The translations under genes and the position numbers were made by a program. A DNA stretch of 64,000 nt from Bombyx mori (Eukaryota > Arthropoda > Insecta > Lepidoptera > Bombycidae): positions 5,456,001 to 5,520,000 of the forward strand of contig NC_085123.1 of the NCBI RefSeq assembly GCF_030269925.1, in the 5' to 3' direction. Of this stretch, positions 38,801 through 53,800 are shown in pieces. The number at the start of each line of letters is the position of its first letter. The stretch's first letter is position 1. Under the pieces are notes generated by a model that did no database searches, was not told where the DNA came from, and saw nothing but the letters and a program-made list of their open reading frames with translations.

Positions 38801-41800
38801 TAAGAGTAATAAATGTTATTTGCAATAGATTTTTTTTAATTTTTGATTGTAACAGTATTTATGGCCAGACTAAGTAGATATTGGAGTCCGTGTATAATGT
38901 TGGACGTCTATATTATTTATTATATAATATTGGTTCAGGCCATAGTAGGATACAATGCCGATTTTATCATACCTATATTTATATTAAACCCACAAATGAA
39001 GTTATTACATACCTACTTGTTTTAAATTTATGAAAAAATAGACTAGACAAACATGTACATAATTATTATATGCTTGTTATTCTAGCTACTACATGCGATT
39101 TTTCATGTAAAAATCTCAGAGACAGGAGCTTAATTTTCTTTATCTTATTTATAAACTATTTGTGTACTTAGCTTCATCAAAATCCATTGTTACTAATACG
39201 TGTAGATAGATAAATTATATAAAATTATCGGGCATCCGTATATGTATAGATTTGACGAAATTGGTATAAATGTACAGACAAGCGATTGTCAAAGAAAGAG
39301 AAAGTAAACATAAAGCTGGCAACGCCGCACTTACAAATGTCGTTCATCCTATGAGGATGCTAAATAGTCGATGCCATAGGTAAATCACAATCAATATATC
39401 CAGGACGCCTATAATTTATGACCATGGTTCGGGGTTCAAAAATGTTGCGGCACGAACGCAAGAAGAATATCGCGAAAAATAAAATTATCGGAAAATAACG
39501 TATCTCACGGAGCTGGAAATCGAAAAACTAAGCAATATTCATTAAGACATGTTAAAAAAAGCAATGGGAACTGGAGGACGTCGTAATGATGCACGACGTG
39601 CAGACGCCAAAAAGATTGTAGGATGTAAATATATATATATATATAAATATTTTATTGCTTAGATGAGATGCACCTCCAGATATAAGTTCTAAAGTCTCAG
39701 TATAGTTACGACGGCTACCCCACCCTTCGAACCTAAACGCATTACTGCTTCACGGCGGAAATAGGCGGGGTGGTGGTACCTACCCGTGCGGACTCACAAG
39801 AGGTCCTACCACCAGTGATTACGCAAATTATAATTTTGCGGGTTTGATTTTTATTACACAATGTTATTCCTTCACCGTGGAAGTCAATCGTGAACATTTG
39901 TTGAGTACGTATTTCATTAGAAAAATTGGTACCCGCCTGCGGGATTCGAACACCGGTGCATCGCTCAACACGAATGCACCGGACGTCTTATCCTTTAGGC
40001 CATGGCGTCTTATTATAACAAAAAACTTTTTCAACTATTTGAATGGAGTAAACTTAATTGCAGTTTGATTAAAAACATCGAATTGTTGATACCAATACCA
40101 AATAAAACGCACCTTTAATTACAAAGATAAATGTCGCGTATTAAATGAAATGACGCTTGAACTAACTAGCCTTTCAGCCCTCGATATAATTATACTAAAA
40201 TCTTAGTTACACATTGTTATTAAATGTCAAAATAAACTCTAAAATAGACTTCAAAGTGAGCCACAGATCAGAGAAGAAACTGTAAAACGACTTGACGTGG
40301 ACTTCTATCTTTATTTGAACAACTGTATTTAAATTTAGTGTAGGTGATAGGACCTCTTGTGAGTTTACTGGTGGTAGGACCTCTCGTGAGTTTTACTGGT
40401 GGTAGGACCTCTTGTGAACCCGCGCGGTAGGTACCACCACCCTGCCTATTTCTGCCGTGAAGCAGTAATATGTTTCGGTTTGAAAGGTGGGGAAGCCGTT
40501 GTAACTATACTTGAGACCTTAGAACTTATATCTCAAGGTGGGTGGCGCATTTACGTCGTAGATGTCTATGGGCTCCAGTAACCACTTAAGAGCAGGTCGG
40601 CTGTGAGCTTGTCCACCCATCTAAATAAAATAAAATAATTAACGCTATAAACTGATCAAATTAAGTTCTAAAAAAAACAATAAAAACTATATATATTTTT
40701 TATGGTATGTAGAGCCTCCACGATTGACAAGGGGCGGTGGAGGTGGAGAAACTCGATGGGTGGTGAGAGGGGCTACGGCTCGTTTGACTTGCACAGTTAG
40801 AGGAGAACCAGAAATTCACGTCCATTGGACGCACGATTCGAGACCTTTGGCTTTGCAGTAAGTGCCACTCATGCATACGTATGTTTTATTGGCTTCGGTA
40901 TGTATTTCTAAATGTTCCAAGTCCTTCGGTTTCATGTCTCAAGATGGGTGGCTGTAATTAAGTTGTTATGTCCAGGACATTTAGTTTTCATTTTATACAT
41001 GGATAATCATCTAATGTAATAAAAATATTACGTCAATTCTCTTTTTAATTCTGATAAATAGTAATAATAGTACCTAATAACTAGAAATGATTAAGCAGAT
41101 ACTCATGACTTAGATTAGCCTTTAGATATTATTTCTGGATCCACCAAGCTATGATACTTTATAGAGATATATAAAAATGAATTGCTGTTCGTTAGTCGAG
41201 TTTTAACTCGAGAACGGCTGAACCGATTTGGCTAATTTTGGTCTTGAATTATTTGTGGAAGTCCAGAGAAGGTTTAAAAGGTTTAGATAAATATGAAAAT
41301 GTCCGGAAGTAAATAAAAATAACAATTTTGTTTTTCCTTTGATGTGTCCCCTTTTCGGACCGATTCCTTTTATTTGCTTTAAGTTTATTTTATACAAAAG
41401 TTAAGGTCTTTTATTTATCGATTGAGGCACTACGAAGTCTGCCGGGTCAGCTAGTATTATATATAAATGTAATCTTTCTATGAACCTATAAATCTTGAAT
41501 ATACAAAAATCATCATGCAAATAAAGTTATCCAAATATTAGACTAACCCGAATTTATCAAATGAAATATTTACTTTACATTTACTTTTATTCATAGGCAT
41601 CCTACAGTTTGGAACAAGCACAAAACATGAAATATCAATTTATTAGTTTTAGTGGACAAAACAAATGGTACCAACACGTTAAAAATGTTAAAATTTCTTT
41701 TTCAAGCCCATCTATAAATGGCCCTAAGCAAATCGTATTTTTGAATTTTATCTACGTCACTCTGTAGGTAAATATAACTAAATCAAAATACCAGTTTCCA

Positions 41801-44800
41801 TAAAAGATCCTTAAATTATATGCAGCTTAAAAACTGTTAACACGAAAAATTATAACTGTAGACAAAATCAACCTTTCTAATCACGATTAATCAATTAATT
41901 GAGTTTTTATTTATTTATTTTTATTTTATAGATGGGTGGACGAGCTCCCAGCCCACCTAGTGTTAAATGGTTACTGGAGCCCATAGGCTACTATAACGTA
42001 AATGCCGCCACCCACCTTGAGATATGAGTTCTAAGATATCAGTGTAGTTACAACGGCTGCCCCACCATTCAAACCGAAACGCATAAGTCACGAAGTAATT
42101 TAAAAAATAAATGAAGGACTTGTAATTCTTAAATATCATTTTATTTCATTAGTGGATCGGGGGGGATAGAAACCAGAGACACGAACAGCGGTATAATTAC
42201 TTCGGAAATGACTATAAACCACGCAGGACCGGAGCATGCGGGCGAGTACCGGTGCTTAGCAAGGAACTTGTATGGGGCCGACGAACTTGTCTTCAGACTA
42301 TTCGTGAAAGGTAATTACTGCTTTAATAGCTGAAATTTGATAGTTTTGGATTAACGTTTGCGAAACTGCCCACCAAAGAGATGCTAATTGCGGTTAGATC
42401 TATACGACGATTTGCATTCTGAGACGGTTTAATGTGGGTTCGCAGGGGTAGACGTAACTATCCTAAATTGTTTTAAAGGGATTTTTTCCTCTATTGGATA
42501 AATGGGCGAAAGAGCTCTCTAAATACCTGAATGCCAACCCTATTCTAGCCTTCGGGCGAGAGTTTCACAATCTGTACTTATGCAAATTACGTAAAAACAA
42601 TTGTTTCGTGGTGGAAGTCGTTAGCTTCGTATTTATAAAAAAAAAACTTGTCTGAGAATTTGAGATCTGGCATAGTCGCATCACACGATAATCCTGGCTC
42701 CTTGCCCATTAGGCCAATGAATGCGAATTAGTTGGTTGGAACAGTAAAATCGATATACTTATTTCGTATACAGAACGCCCGAGTATACCAGAGGAAGTAC
42801 GCATATCTGACGTTTGGCCACGTAAAGCCCGTATCACGTGGAGGATGGCGAGAGGCGCTATGGTATCACATTATTCGATACAATACAGAGCATTAAACCG
42901 AGAGCTAACGACTGCACCGCTTGACGCTCCGCTACCCGCTCTGCTCGACACCTGGGACACTCCCGAAGTACTCAATCTGACATTAGGAAACTCAGATTTG
43001 CTACATGTGGCGTAAGTTTTAAGAATATTTCATTAAGCGTTGCGAAACGAGATAGACAGTTGCTTATTAAATTACTAATTTATTCTTAGTATTTTTTATT
43101 TTTATGAAGTCAATTTAAAAAATGAGACTAGGATTTTTACATAACTTTTTTTTTTATTGCTCTTGTAGGCAAACGTGCAATCAACCCATATGATGATGAG
43201 TGGTTACCGTCGCTCATGGACTTCAGCAATGCCAGGGCAGAGCTAAGCCGCTGCCTACCGCTAAAATTTATTTTTATCAGTAACGTATCGTTGTTGCAAT
43301 TCACACTGAATTAAAGTTTTTAGTCGCCCTGGACTAATACATAAGATGTCTGGTGTATTATCAAGCGATGCGCAATTGTGCTAGTGTTCAAATCACGCAG
43401 GCAGGTAGGTTTTTGTGCTAAGTAAATACGTTCTTAAGATGTGTTCACGAAGGAAGTACATCGTGTATTAAAAATCGAACTAACCAAATATAACCACCCT
43501 TCATTGATATATTATGACATGAAGAGTTGGGTGAGTAGTAGCTATAAAATAAAATTGAGACTTCGATCTCATATATTAATAAGGAGGCGGCATTCCGTCG
43601 TGATATTTATAGGCTTCGGTGATCATTGACCAGGTGAGTCGGTATCTCGTTCACCCTGCGGGCTCAAGGGATGAAATTTAGGGCCCTACCCACTAAGTAG
43701 TCGTTTAGCCTGCACTTTGGCCCAAGCGTCCACTGCTCCCAGGTCAAAACCCAAACGAGGTAAGGTAGTTACTGCGGCCAAAACGAGACGCGTGACTCAC
43801 CGAACTATTAAAATATTTTAAAAACAAACATTCTTATTTTTTTGCCTTTCGCGGTTGAGACGATGGGCCCTTGGGGCCCTGAAGCAAAGAATTTTTTATC
43901 AGAAACCTCCAAACGCTTGAAGGAGGTTACACGTGATGCTAAGGCTGGCTGGTACTTTGCACAGAGAGTGAGTCTGGCTGTCCAACGAGGTAACGTAGCC
44001 AGTACTTGGGAACTGTGCCTCCTTCAAGCGCATTGGAAGATTTGTTCTACTGTGTTTTATGTTAAATTATTTGATTTGTTATTTATTAATAAAGGAGATT
44101 AGCTAATTTTAAAAACACATATATATTATTACCACATCAAAACAATACATGTTTGGCAAATCGTGTTTCACTGTAACATAAGTTTGTTCTAAATTACAAA
44201 TGTGGCGAAGCTTTGACTGTATCCCTTTGTGTCAAGACTTCTCAGGCCGCTGTTTGTATACGTGATTATCTTGTTTGTTTCTGAAATGTGAACGTTCATT
44301 TAATTTGCTAAAGATAGTCCTGTTTTGTAGCTTCTAGCCACTCTATTTGTTAAAAACTAGAGCCTGTTCTGATCCATTTATGTGATAATTTAATGAAATA
44401 ATATTTTGATTTTGATTGACCCATTGACGTCACAAACGTGACGGGAAAGCCGTTATACAATTCAGACTTTCATGTTAACCTAAAAATTCAAACTGTGATT
44501 ATTAGGGAATTTGGTTGTTTTTTTTATTTCTTAGATGGGTGGACGTGCTCACAGCCCACCTAGTGTTAACTGGTTACTGGAGCCCATAGACATCTATAAC
44601 GTAAATGCCGCCACCCACCTTGAGACATAAGTTCTAAAAGTCTTAAGTATAGTTACAATGGCTGCTCCACCCTTCAAACCGAAACGCATTACTGCTTCAC
44701 GGCAGAAATAGGCAGGGCGGTGGTAGCTACGCGTGCGGACTCACAAGAGGTCCCACCACCAGTAACGGTGAAATGTAAACAAAAAACATTTCGGTTCAAT

Positions 44801-47800
44801 TCTTTTCGCTGTTACGGAAAGTTCTTTTGTAGAACTTCATGAAAATATCTGCATCAGGTCTGAAGGTCCGAGCCGAGCCGGTGCTTTTGTGTCAGGCTTG
44901 TCACCTGACACTCGATACGCATTACGGGTAGCCGCTTACAACGACGTTGGAGCATCGTCTTATACAGCACCTCTACACTTCACTACCCGGGAGGAAGGTT
45001 TGTATTCTTTAAAAACGATAATTTAATACAATAACCTATACGGAAGAGGCGTCAGAAACCTTGGGGGATCCAATACCCCCTAAAATGCTGGTGCAGAAGG
45101 CAACGGGAAACCACTGCACTAATTTCCCACGAGAGTCATGAGCAGGTCGTATCCGACTGATGCATGACCACGACCACACTGTCAAGAGTGTACGAATAGG
45201 AAGAAGAATCTTCATTTTAAATAAAAAGGGGATTTGGTGTTTAAAAAAAGCTGATTATCACACTTTAGGGTAACAAAATTATCACTGTAATCTAAATAAT
45301 ATCTTGAATTTTAATTAATGTTGCTATCGTAATTTCATTCAATAGATGGAAACGTTTTATCAGTACATTGAATTAAGTAAAGTATATAAAGAAGTGGATG
45401 GGGACTTTTATTTTGGGATATCTTTAGCTTTTAGTAGATATTGAACTTGTCTGTGGATGTGTTACAGCAAAAAAGAAAGTTTCCGCAAAAAAATCAAAAT
45501 AAATTAAAGCCTATTTTCAGTTGTTTTTTTTTTCCTGCCTATGCTGATAGCCTTGAGAGGCTATTTCAGCTTCACCATAACGTGTGTAGGTGAGCTCACG
45601 GGGTTCAAACCGGAGTGTTGCTAACACGAACCCTAGCAAAAGCAGTGCTTCGCAGAATCTACTACTGGATCGGAAACGCGATCCACTGAGAAGATCCGGC
45701 GAGAAACTCAGTGGGCTGTGTCTGAGGTTTAATTTACTTGTCGAGCCCTTCGTCGCAAGCGACGGGTTCGACGAGAAAGATGACCGGTGCTTGAGGTACC
45801 TAGAAGCACCGTTAGTGGATCGAGAGGATCCGATATGACGTGTGAAAAGGCGCGCACTTTGCGCTACGCTACGTAGCGCTGTTAATTCACGTTTTAAAGT
45901 GTTACGTAATTAGAATGAATACGTTTCTGCCTCAAAGGAACGGGAAACGTAACTTTTCCAATTAATGACAACAATCAAACGGCAAATACAGTTACACAGT
46001 ATATTAATGACAGTCAGTTCCGCGAAGTCTATTAATATTAGCTCACTGGCTTCCGTCGTCTAAATTTTTCCTCTTGTCCTCATTGAAAGACTTTTTTTAC
46101 GTTTCGAAATAAGAGTTATTGTAATTTTTTTGTGCGTCATTTACGATGCTTGTAGCATTTCAAGATATGGCTGATGCAACGTTTCGCGGGGGAAAAATCG
46201 ACACTAAAGCCTATTTAAATTAACTAGTTTATTTCAATGGCAACAAAATTAATAGTGCAATATATGAAAAGTTTAAAAATAAACGGTTTCTCATTCTAAT
46301 AGCACCCGGAGGAGCTCCCCGCGATATCACTGTACGAGCACTAAGAGCTCGTGAACTTCACGTCACATGGCAGGTTTGTGACCCATTGAATATTCGTAAC
46401 CATCGTTCACAATTATTTAAAAATAGCTGACTCGGCAGACTTCGTAGTGCCTCAATCGATAAACAAAGACCTAAAATCCGTCCGACGGGGGACACATCAA
46501 AGGAAAAACAAATTTGTTATTTTTATTTAATTCCGAGCATTTTTATATTTATCTACCTTTTAAACCTTCTCTGGACTTCCACAAATAATTCAAGACCAAT
46601 ATTAGCCAAATCGGTCCAGCCGTTCTCGAGTTTTAGCGAGACTAACGAACAGCAATTCATTTTTATATTTAGATTTAAAATAATTGACGAATAAATTTAA
46701 AACCAAACATCTTTTCTACATTGCATTGGAGCAAATCGTAGTAATGTATTAACATCCAAATGTTTTGGAAGCAGAAGGATAAATTTTAAAAAAAGAGTTT
46801 TATCTCATTTATTTATTACTACAGTAGTCGAAATTCGACTATAATTAATTGAAATTATAAGTTTGTACACTGTTATGATTTTATTGTCAAAGGCTATTTA
46901 TTATACTTCTATAATCACAGATTTCGCCAAGACTACACTTTACACAAATATTAACAAAAACAAAACATATTGAATATATTAGGTCTATGATCTATTCTCA
47001 ATTTGACCACAGACTATAAGCAATAAGAAAAGTTTGATAATAAACAAATAGTATGCATGCGTGTGTGTCAATACATGGTAGGGTGTGTAATGCTTTTTTT
47101 ATTGATTTATTGTATTTTTTATGCATAATTTAAAATAATGTTAACATTCTGCACTCCTTCTCTATATTCTCTATAAGTGTGGGAAATTTCATACTCCTCC
47201 ATCCGCGAAATTTTCGTAAAAAGGGGTACAAATTTTTTGCTTCACGTATATAGATACTCACCCCGCGGTTTCAAGAATGAAATATATTTGCATTTACGCG
47301 GAGTAATGTGTTGCTTTTTTGATACATAAACCATCAATAAATCAGTAGAGTAGTTGCTACAAAGAATCATGAAACTAATCATAGTATTTATTATAACAGA
47401 TATACTCGGCATAAAAGATAACCAAAGTATTGATCACGGTTATAATTTATTTTTATGCAAAATTTCATGGAAACAACTAAATAGTAGCATAGTAATAACA
47501 ATAATTATAGATTTTTTTTAAAAATCTGCTCTTTGTCCGAAACATTGAGTATTAAGTAAATCACAGTCTGTACTTATTATTTTCTTTGCCTTAAAATTAT
47601 TATGGTCATGAGATTTTAAGATAAGAAGAGGATATCAGGTAAATCATAGAACAATTTTTGAACAGAAAATTAGTATCACACTAGTCGGAAAACAGACATA
47701 GGCCTTTCCAAAAGTTTGGCACCACAAGGCCCGACTTTAGTTTTCCCCATGATTTTGTAATAATAGACATTTTAGTACTAGTAATTGCGTCCTAACGGCT

Positions 47801-50800
47801 TGCCAAGAATTGTACGTTTCAGCTCCCAATAATAATAGTAGAGTTATTTTATTTTAGTCTCCACTTCGAGAAACATGGCATGGAACTTTACTAGGATATA
47901 CCATACGTTGGTGGGAGGTATCGGAGGTAAACAAAGGCGTTCTCACCGAGGGTCCTGGTTCTGAAAGTGGAGCAAGCGCAGATGCCACTAGTACGACTCT
48001 TAGAGGTTTGAAAGCTGCAACAAGGTACGGTGTTACCGTAAAAGCTTACAATGCAGCGGGCACTGGTCCACCTTCACCGCCTCATTACCGATACACATTG
48101 GAATCAGGTATATTTTAATTAAGTATTTTATCAAGTATGAAGTCTTTTTTTAAGTTACATTAATGTTTACCTTTGATATACTTTGATTACTGATGATACT
48201 TTGATTTAATGGTGGTAGGACCACTTGTGAGTCCGCGCGGGTAGGTGCCACCGCCCTGCCTATTTCTGCAAGCAGTAATGCGTTTCGGTTTGAAGGGTGG
48301 GGCAGCCGTTTTAACTATACTGAGACCTTAGAACTTATATCTCAAGGTGGGTGGCGCATTTAAGTCGTAGATGTGTCTATGGGCTTCAGTAACCACTTAA
48401 CACCAGGTGGGCTGTGAGCTCGTCCACCCACATAAGCGATAAAAAAAAATTGTTTACTATAGGTCCTTACTTATGTTTATACAAAGTATCTTACAAAAGT
48501 AATGCAATTGCAGTAATTCATATAGGAACAGGCACGAGCCGGGACTTTGCCACTGTGACGTATAAATAAATCCGCACGACCGATCGGCGATCGTAAATTC
48601 CACCATCAAAATGCAAAATGGCTTAATTGGACTGTGGCCTTTCGATCTAGGTCAAACGGTTCAGAACAAAATATCGGATTTTATTCAATGCACATTTTTT
48701 TTTCGTTTTAACCGTGCCTCAAAGCAAAAACTTCAACGTCCTATAACAAAAAAAAATTACCGGAATAGTTAGGGAATTACAAGTATAAATCGAAATACCG
48801 TAAAATCTCAAGGATGAGCTCCATTTTAATTAGGCATTACATCTTCTCTTTTCTTATTTTATTGAAATATTGAAACAAATTATTTCCGAAAAGCGTTTTA
48901 CACAGAACGTTTGAAATGGAACAAAAATTATACCTAAATGTGTAATTATTTTGGTACTAATTATTTTGGTACTTTAGCACCTACTGGAGGTCCTGAAGGT
49001 GTGGAATGTAAATCAAGTGGTGCAACATCCCTCCGTGTTTCTTGGAGTCCGCCAGCCTTGGATTCTCGTGGCGGTCTGATCACCCATTACACTGTACAAT
49101 ACACGAGGAGAGATACTGATCCTATGCTGCTTACCCAAGATGCTTATCTTCGTGTGCAGGTTATATCGTTTCATTGATTTTTTTCTAAACACAAAAACAT
49201 ACTTCGATACCTACAGTTGGAGAACGTTTTGATAACTTCTAACTTAGCATAAATGTATTAAAATAAAATAAAAAATATGTAGTTCAATCAAATCACTACA
49301 ACCCATAAACACCCTGTATAAGCCAAACATCTTAATAAAGCAATCGCTAGTAATTTCTATTACAGACAGGTTTTCAAATATATTTAACGACTAAATTAGT
49401 TTGCAGAGTGGGAAAAGCTTTACACTATATAATTAGGTCTTAGATCTCATGTCTCAAGGTGAGTGGTGATATTAACGTTGTGATGTCTATGGACTTCGGT
49501 AATCCTTAAATACTAGGTAAGCCGTAAGCTTGTTTATCTGTTTAAGCAATAAATAATAAAAATGGCGTCTATGTAATAATACAAATAATCCTAAGGGTTG
49601 AAGTATCGGGCACTTGGTTGTTCAACCCATAAAATCTACAAGTCCACAAAATATCTTGTGTTTCTGTAATCAAAACTTTCTGGGTAACAGGGCGAAGAAG
49701 CGACCATATCTCGATTAACGCCATACGCTGAATACGAAATAAGAATTAGAGCTCACACTGCAGCCGGCGATGGACCACTCTCAACACCTCAAGTCTGCAG
49801 AACTGATGAAGATGGTAATTCTATTGCCAACTTAGATAATTTTAGTACAAAAGAGTTTGTTAAAATCTTGATACTCTAAGAATAGCAAGTAGCAGTTTTT
49901 TGTTTATTTTCAGTTCCAAGTGCACCAGGAGGAATAAAGCTGATCGCTTTGGGCGAACGTTCCCTAAGAGCGTCTTGGCTTCCACCACCAGAACCAAATG
50001 GAAAACTAACCCATTACACTTTATTTGTTAAAGACTTATCAGGGTAAGTAAGGATGGATAATTTATGCTGCAAATCATTTTGGGATCTGTTTTCTGTATT
50101 AAGCATAATATATATTTATATATTTTATTAGATCTCACGAACCAAATTTGACAAAAGTGAATGCGTGTGCGGAAAGCGAAGGCAGTTCCGGAGAATGTAT
50201 GAAATCTTTGCGTGGATTAAGACCGAGTAGAACCTACGAAGCTTGGGTACGAGCAGCTACAGTTGCCGGAGACGGACCTCCTTCGGCTGCTGTGGCTTGT
50301 CAAACTAACGCTTTAGGTATGATCATACGAAGGGTAAATAACAAAAACAACCTCTTTGTAATTTTTTTATTACCTTGTAAGTTTTAATTGCAGCGCCGGC
50401 TCGTATTTCTTCATTCGGTGGTATAGCTATAGGAACCGCGGGTGGTTCTTTGTCTTTAAGATGTGTTGTGGGTGGTGCTCCACCACCGGCTAAGCGGTGG
50501 CTCAGAGGTGGTAGTCCCACCCATCCCAGACCACCGTTTCATCTCGATGGCGATGCTTTATTGATAAGAGGTAAGAATTAAAAAACTTTATGTCGCAAAT
50601 CAGTATTCCATATACAGAAACCATCATATATCAATATTTTTTATGATGCAGGTCTAGAGCTATCACATGCCGACAATTACACGTGCGTTGCTGAGAACCC
50701 TCACGGCTCTGATTCAGTAACTTGGAAGGTTATTGTGTTACGTCCACCTGCACCTCCTGGGCTCATGTTATTAGAGGCCAGATCGAGAGAATTAGAACTA

Positions 50801-53800
50801 GACTTAAGGCCGGCACAGAGAGCACAAGGGCATGCAGTAGCAAAGGTTTTTACTATACATTGGAGACTAGCGTCGCTCGAGGTAATATTCAACGTAGTAT
50901 TTATTAAGACACGTGATAGTTATCAAGAATTAGTTGTGAGAGTTATGTATTGATCTTTTTCGATTAAATTGATTTTTATGCTCAAAAATCTACTGATATA
51001 ATCTTTCAGGGTGAGTGGCGAACTCAATCCGCCACTCCAGGTCCGATAATACTGACCGGACTACGTTGTGGATCAGCATATAGAGTGTACGGATCAGCCG
51101 GTGGTGCTCCTGGCTCTGAGCTCACTGTTCGTACATCTGGAGGTCCGCCTATAGCTCCTCCGGACGCTAGATGGATCAGAGCTAATGCAACTCACGCTAG
51201 GTTCGATACTAGTATTTGGGGAGATGGGGGGTGTGGACCAGTTGCTCTTAAGTTAGAGTGGGCAGGATCTGGCTTAGCCGGAGCTAGAGATGTCCCTGTG
51301 GGAGGTGAAGTTATTTTAGGTGGTAAGTTAAAACAACCATCTTATAACAATTAAAAATATAACTTTATTGACCTTTTAAAATTTCCAATATTTGCTAATG
51401 CTATAAATAGCATCAGTTTTATTATATTCTTTTTGTGTAGGAAGGTTAGTTATTTACTTGTTTGTTTTAATATAATTTGTAATGAAAATATGTTAGGCCG
51501 TCACAAAAACCAGTGAATCACTCGTAGGTTTATCCCCCGGTGCAAGATATCGTCTTGCAGCCAGAGCTTCTAACGAGGCGGGTTGGACCCGTGAAGTTTA
51601 TGAATTTACAACAACACTCTCAGAAGGAGGATTTGCCGAGGAAGTCGATGCTCCATTCCCAGCTACCGCGGGAGAATTAGCACTGCTTCTGGCACTATGC
51701 GCCGCCCTGTCTTTGGCTGCCTTAACTATATTAGCTATATTATTAAGGAGAAAAAGGTAAGTTATGATTTTTTTTTAATATGTAGTTCTTTGGAGTTCAG
51801 TTTATAGAGTTTTATATTTGCATTATTATATCATATTAGTAATTATCGCGATTGATACAATATTATAGGAGGGAATATTAATAGGAAATAGGAGGGAATA
51901 TTTAAATCTCCTATTAATAGATTTAAATTAATATTCCCTATTAAATGATATCTCCTATTAGTAGGAGATTTAAATTATTAGAGCCAAGTTGCAAATTGAA
52001 GAGATTTCAATCAGCTGTTTTAAGTTTTTAGGTATTTTAATAACGATCTAATAATATGTAATAGCTACTAATATAAAACTAAGATTAAAAATAGATTTGA
52101 AAAAATTAAAATTTAAAATGGCGATCAGAAATTAAAATTAACACTTGAATAAAATTTTATTTTTAGCCAAGTAAAATTAAAATTAAAATTAAGAAAGATA
52201 TCTTAATTTTTCAATCACCAACTAAAGGACAACGATTGAGAACAATTTTAGGCGCTACTTCTCAATCTCAATTTAGAAAATATCTCTAACGTATTTGAAA
52301 ATTTTCCCTCAGAAGCAGACAATCAATCACATTTTATTTCTAAAATTTAGTTACGTTCACCAGACTGACTAAAAAAACATTTACTTTTTATATTTGAGTC
52401 GACTATTATCAAAGGCGGCAATCTGACTTTTGGACAATGATTGGTAAATCAGAAAAACGAATTATTGACTTTGTATTCCATTGGCAGTCACAAAACTCTT
52501 CGGAACGACATCTTAGATAAATAACAGGTTAACTATTAACCTTTATTTAATGCAGGTTTTGAACCGTATTCTTTGAAGGAGACGATTATATTCAAATAAA
52601 TCTGTATTGACATATCAATAAAAATGTTTTGTCCAAATGCACAGATTGCCACCTTTGATAATAGACGACTCATTTTTTACGTTGGTAACATTTTGACGCG
52701 GCCATAAATCGATTCCGTCGATCCTTGTAGAAAGAAATCATTAAGCCGAGTGGTGAAAATATGAATGAAATAAAGGAAGGTCGTTAGCACTTGTAATCTG
52801 TAGATGACAAGCTGCTGACACAAGCGTCCTTACGACAATTGAACGCCTCCATCATCGACCCTTTTCACCCTTTACTGGAATCTGAAGTGTTTATTCGACT
52901 TTTTATGAAGAAAATGTGACGTCAGCATTTTAAATTTTCAAACATTCGTTCAATCATTTCAAATTACCATATAAAGATTAATCTGGTTGTCGCTTAAAAT
53001 AAATACCCCAACTTTTTTTAATTTTTTTTTATTGCTTAGGTGGGTGCACGAGCTGGTGGTTACTGAAGCCCATAGACATCTACAACGTAAATGCGCCACC
53101 CACCTTGAGATATAAGTTATAAGGTCTCAGTATAGTTACAACGGCTGCCCCGCCCTTCAAGCCGAAACGCATTACTGCTTCACGGCAGAAATAGGTAGGG
53201 TGGTGGGTATCTACCCGCGCAGACTCACAAGAGGTTCTACCACCAGTAATTACGCAAATTATAATTTTGCGGGTTTGATTTTTATTACACGATGTTATTC
53301 CTTCACCGCGGAAGTCAATCGTGAACATTTGTTGAGTACGTATTTCATTAGAAAAATTGGTACCCGCCTGAGATGCAACACCGGTGCATCGCTCAACACG
53401 AATGCACCGGACGTCTTACCCCTTAGGCCACAATGACTTCAAAACCACCACTTAAATATAGTAATGTCCTTCGAGTAAATTATAATTTGACTGAACGAAA
53501 AAGTTAAATATATTTTTCATTTAAACTCCTTAAAAAAATTGATTAGATGGGTAGACGATCTCACGCCCCATCCGCTGTTAGGTAGTTACCGGAGCCCACA
53601 GACATCAACGACGTAAATGCCATCAGTCAACTTGAGACTTGTGCTCTAAGTGATTGTTTACCATCAGTTAGAGCGCTATAGTCGTTAAAAGTTTAATTAA
53701 CAGTCGTTCCACTCTTTTTAGATATGATCTCGTCATAGATAAGAGTCAAGTCATAGTCAGACTTTTCGTTTCGTACCTAACAAAATACTAAGATTAAAAT

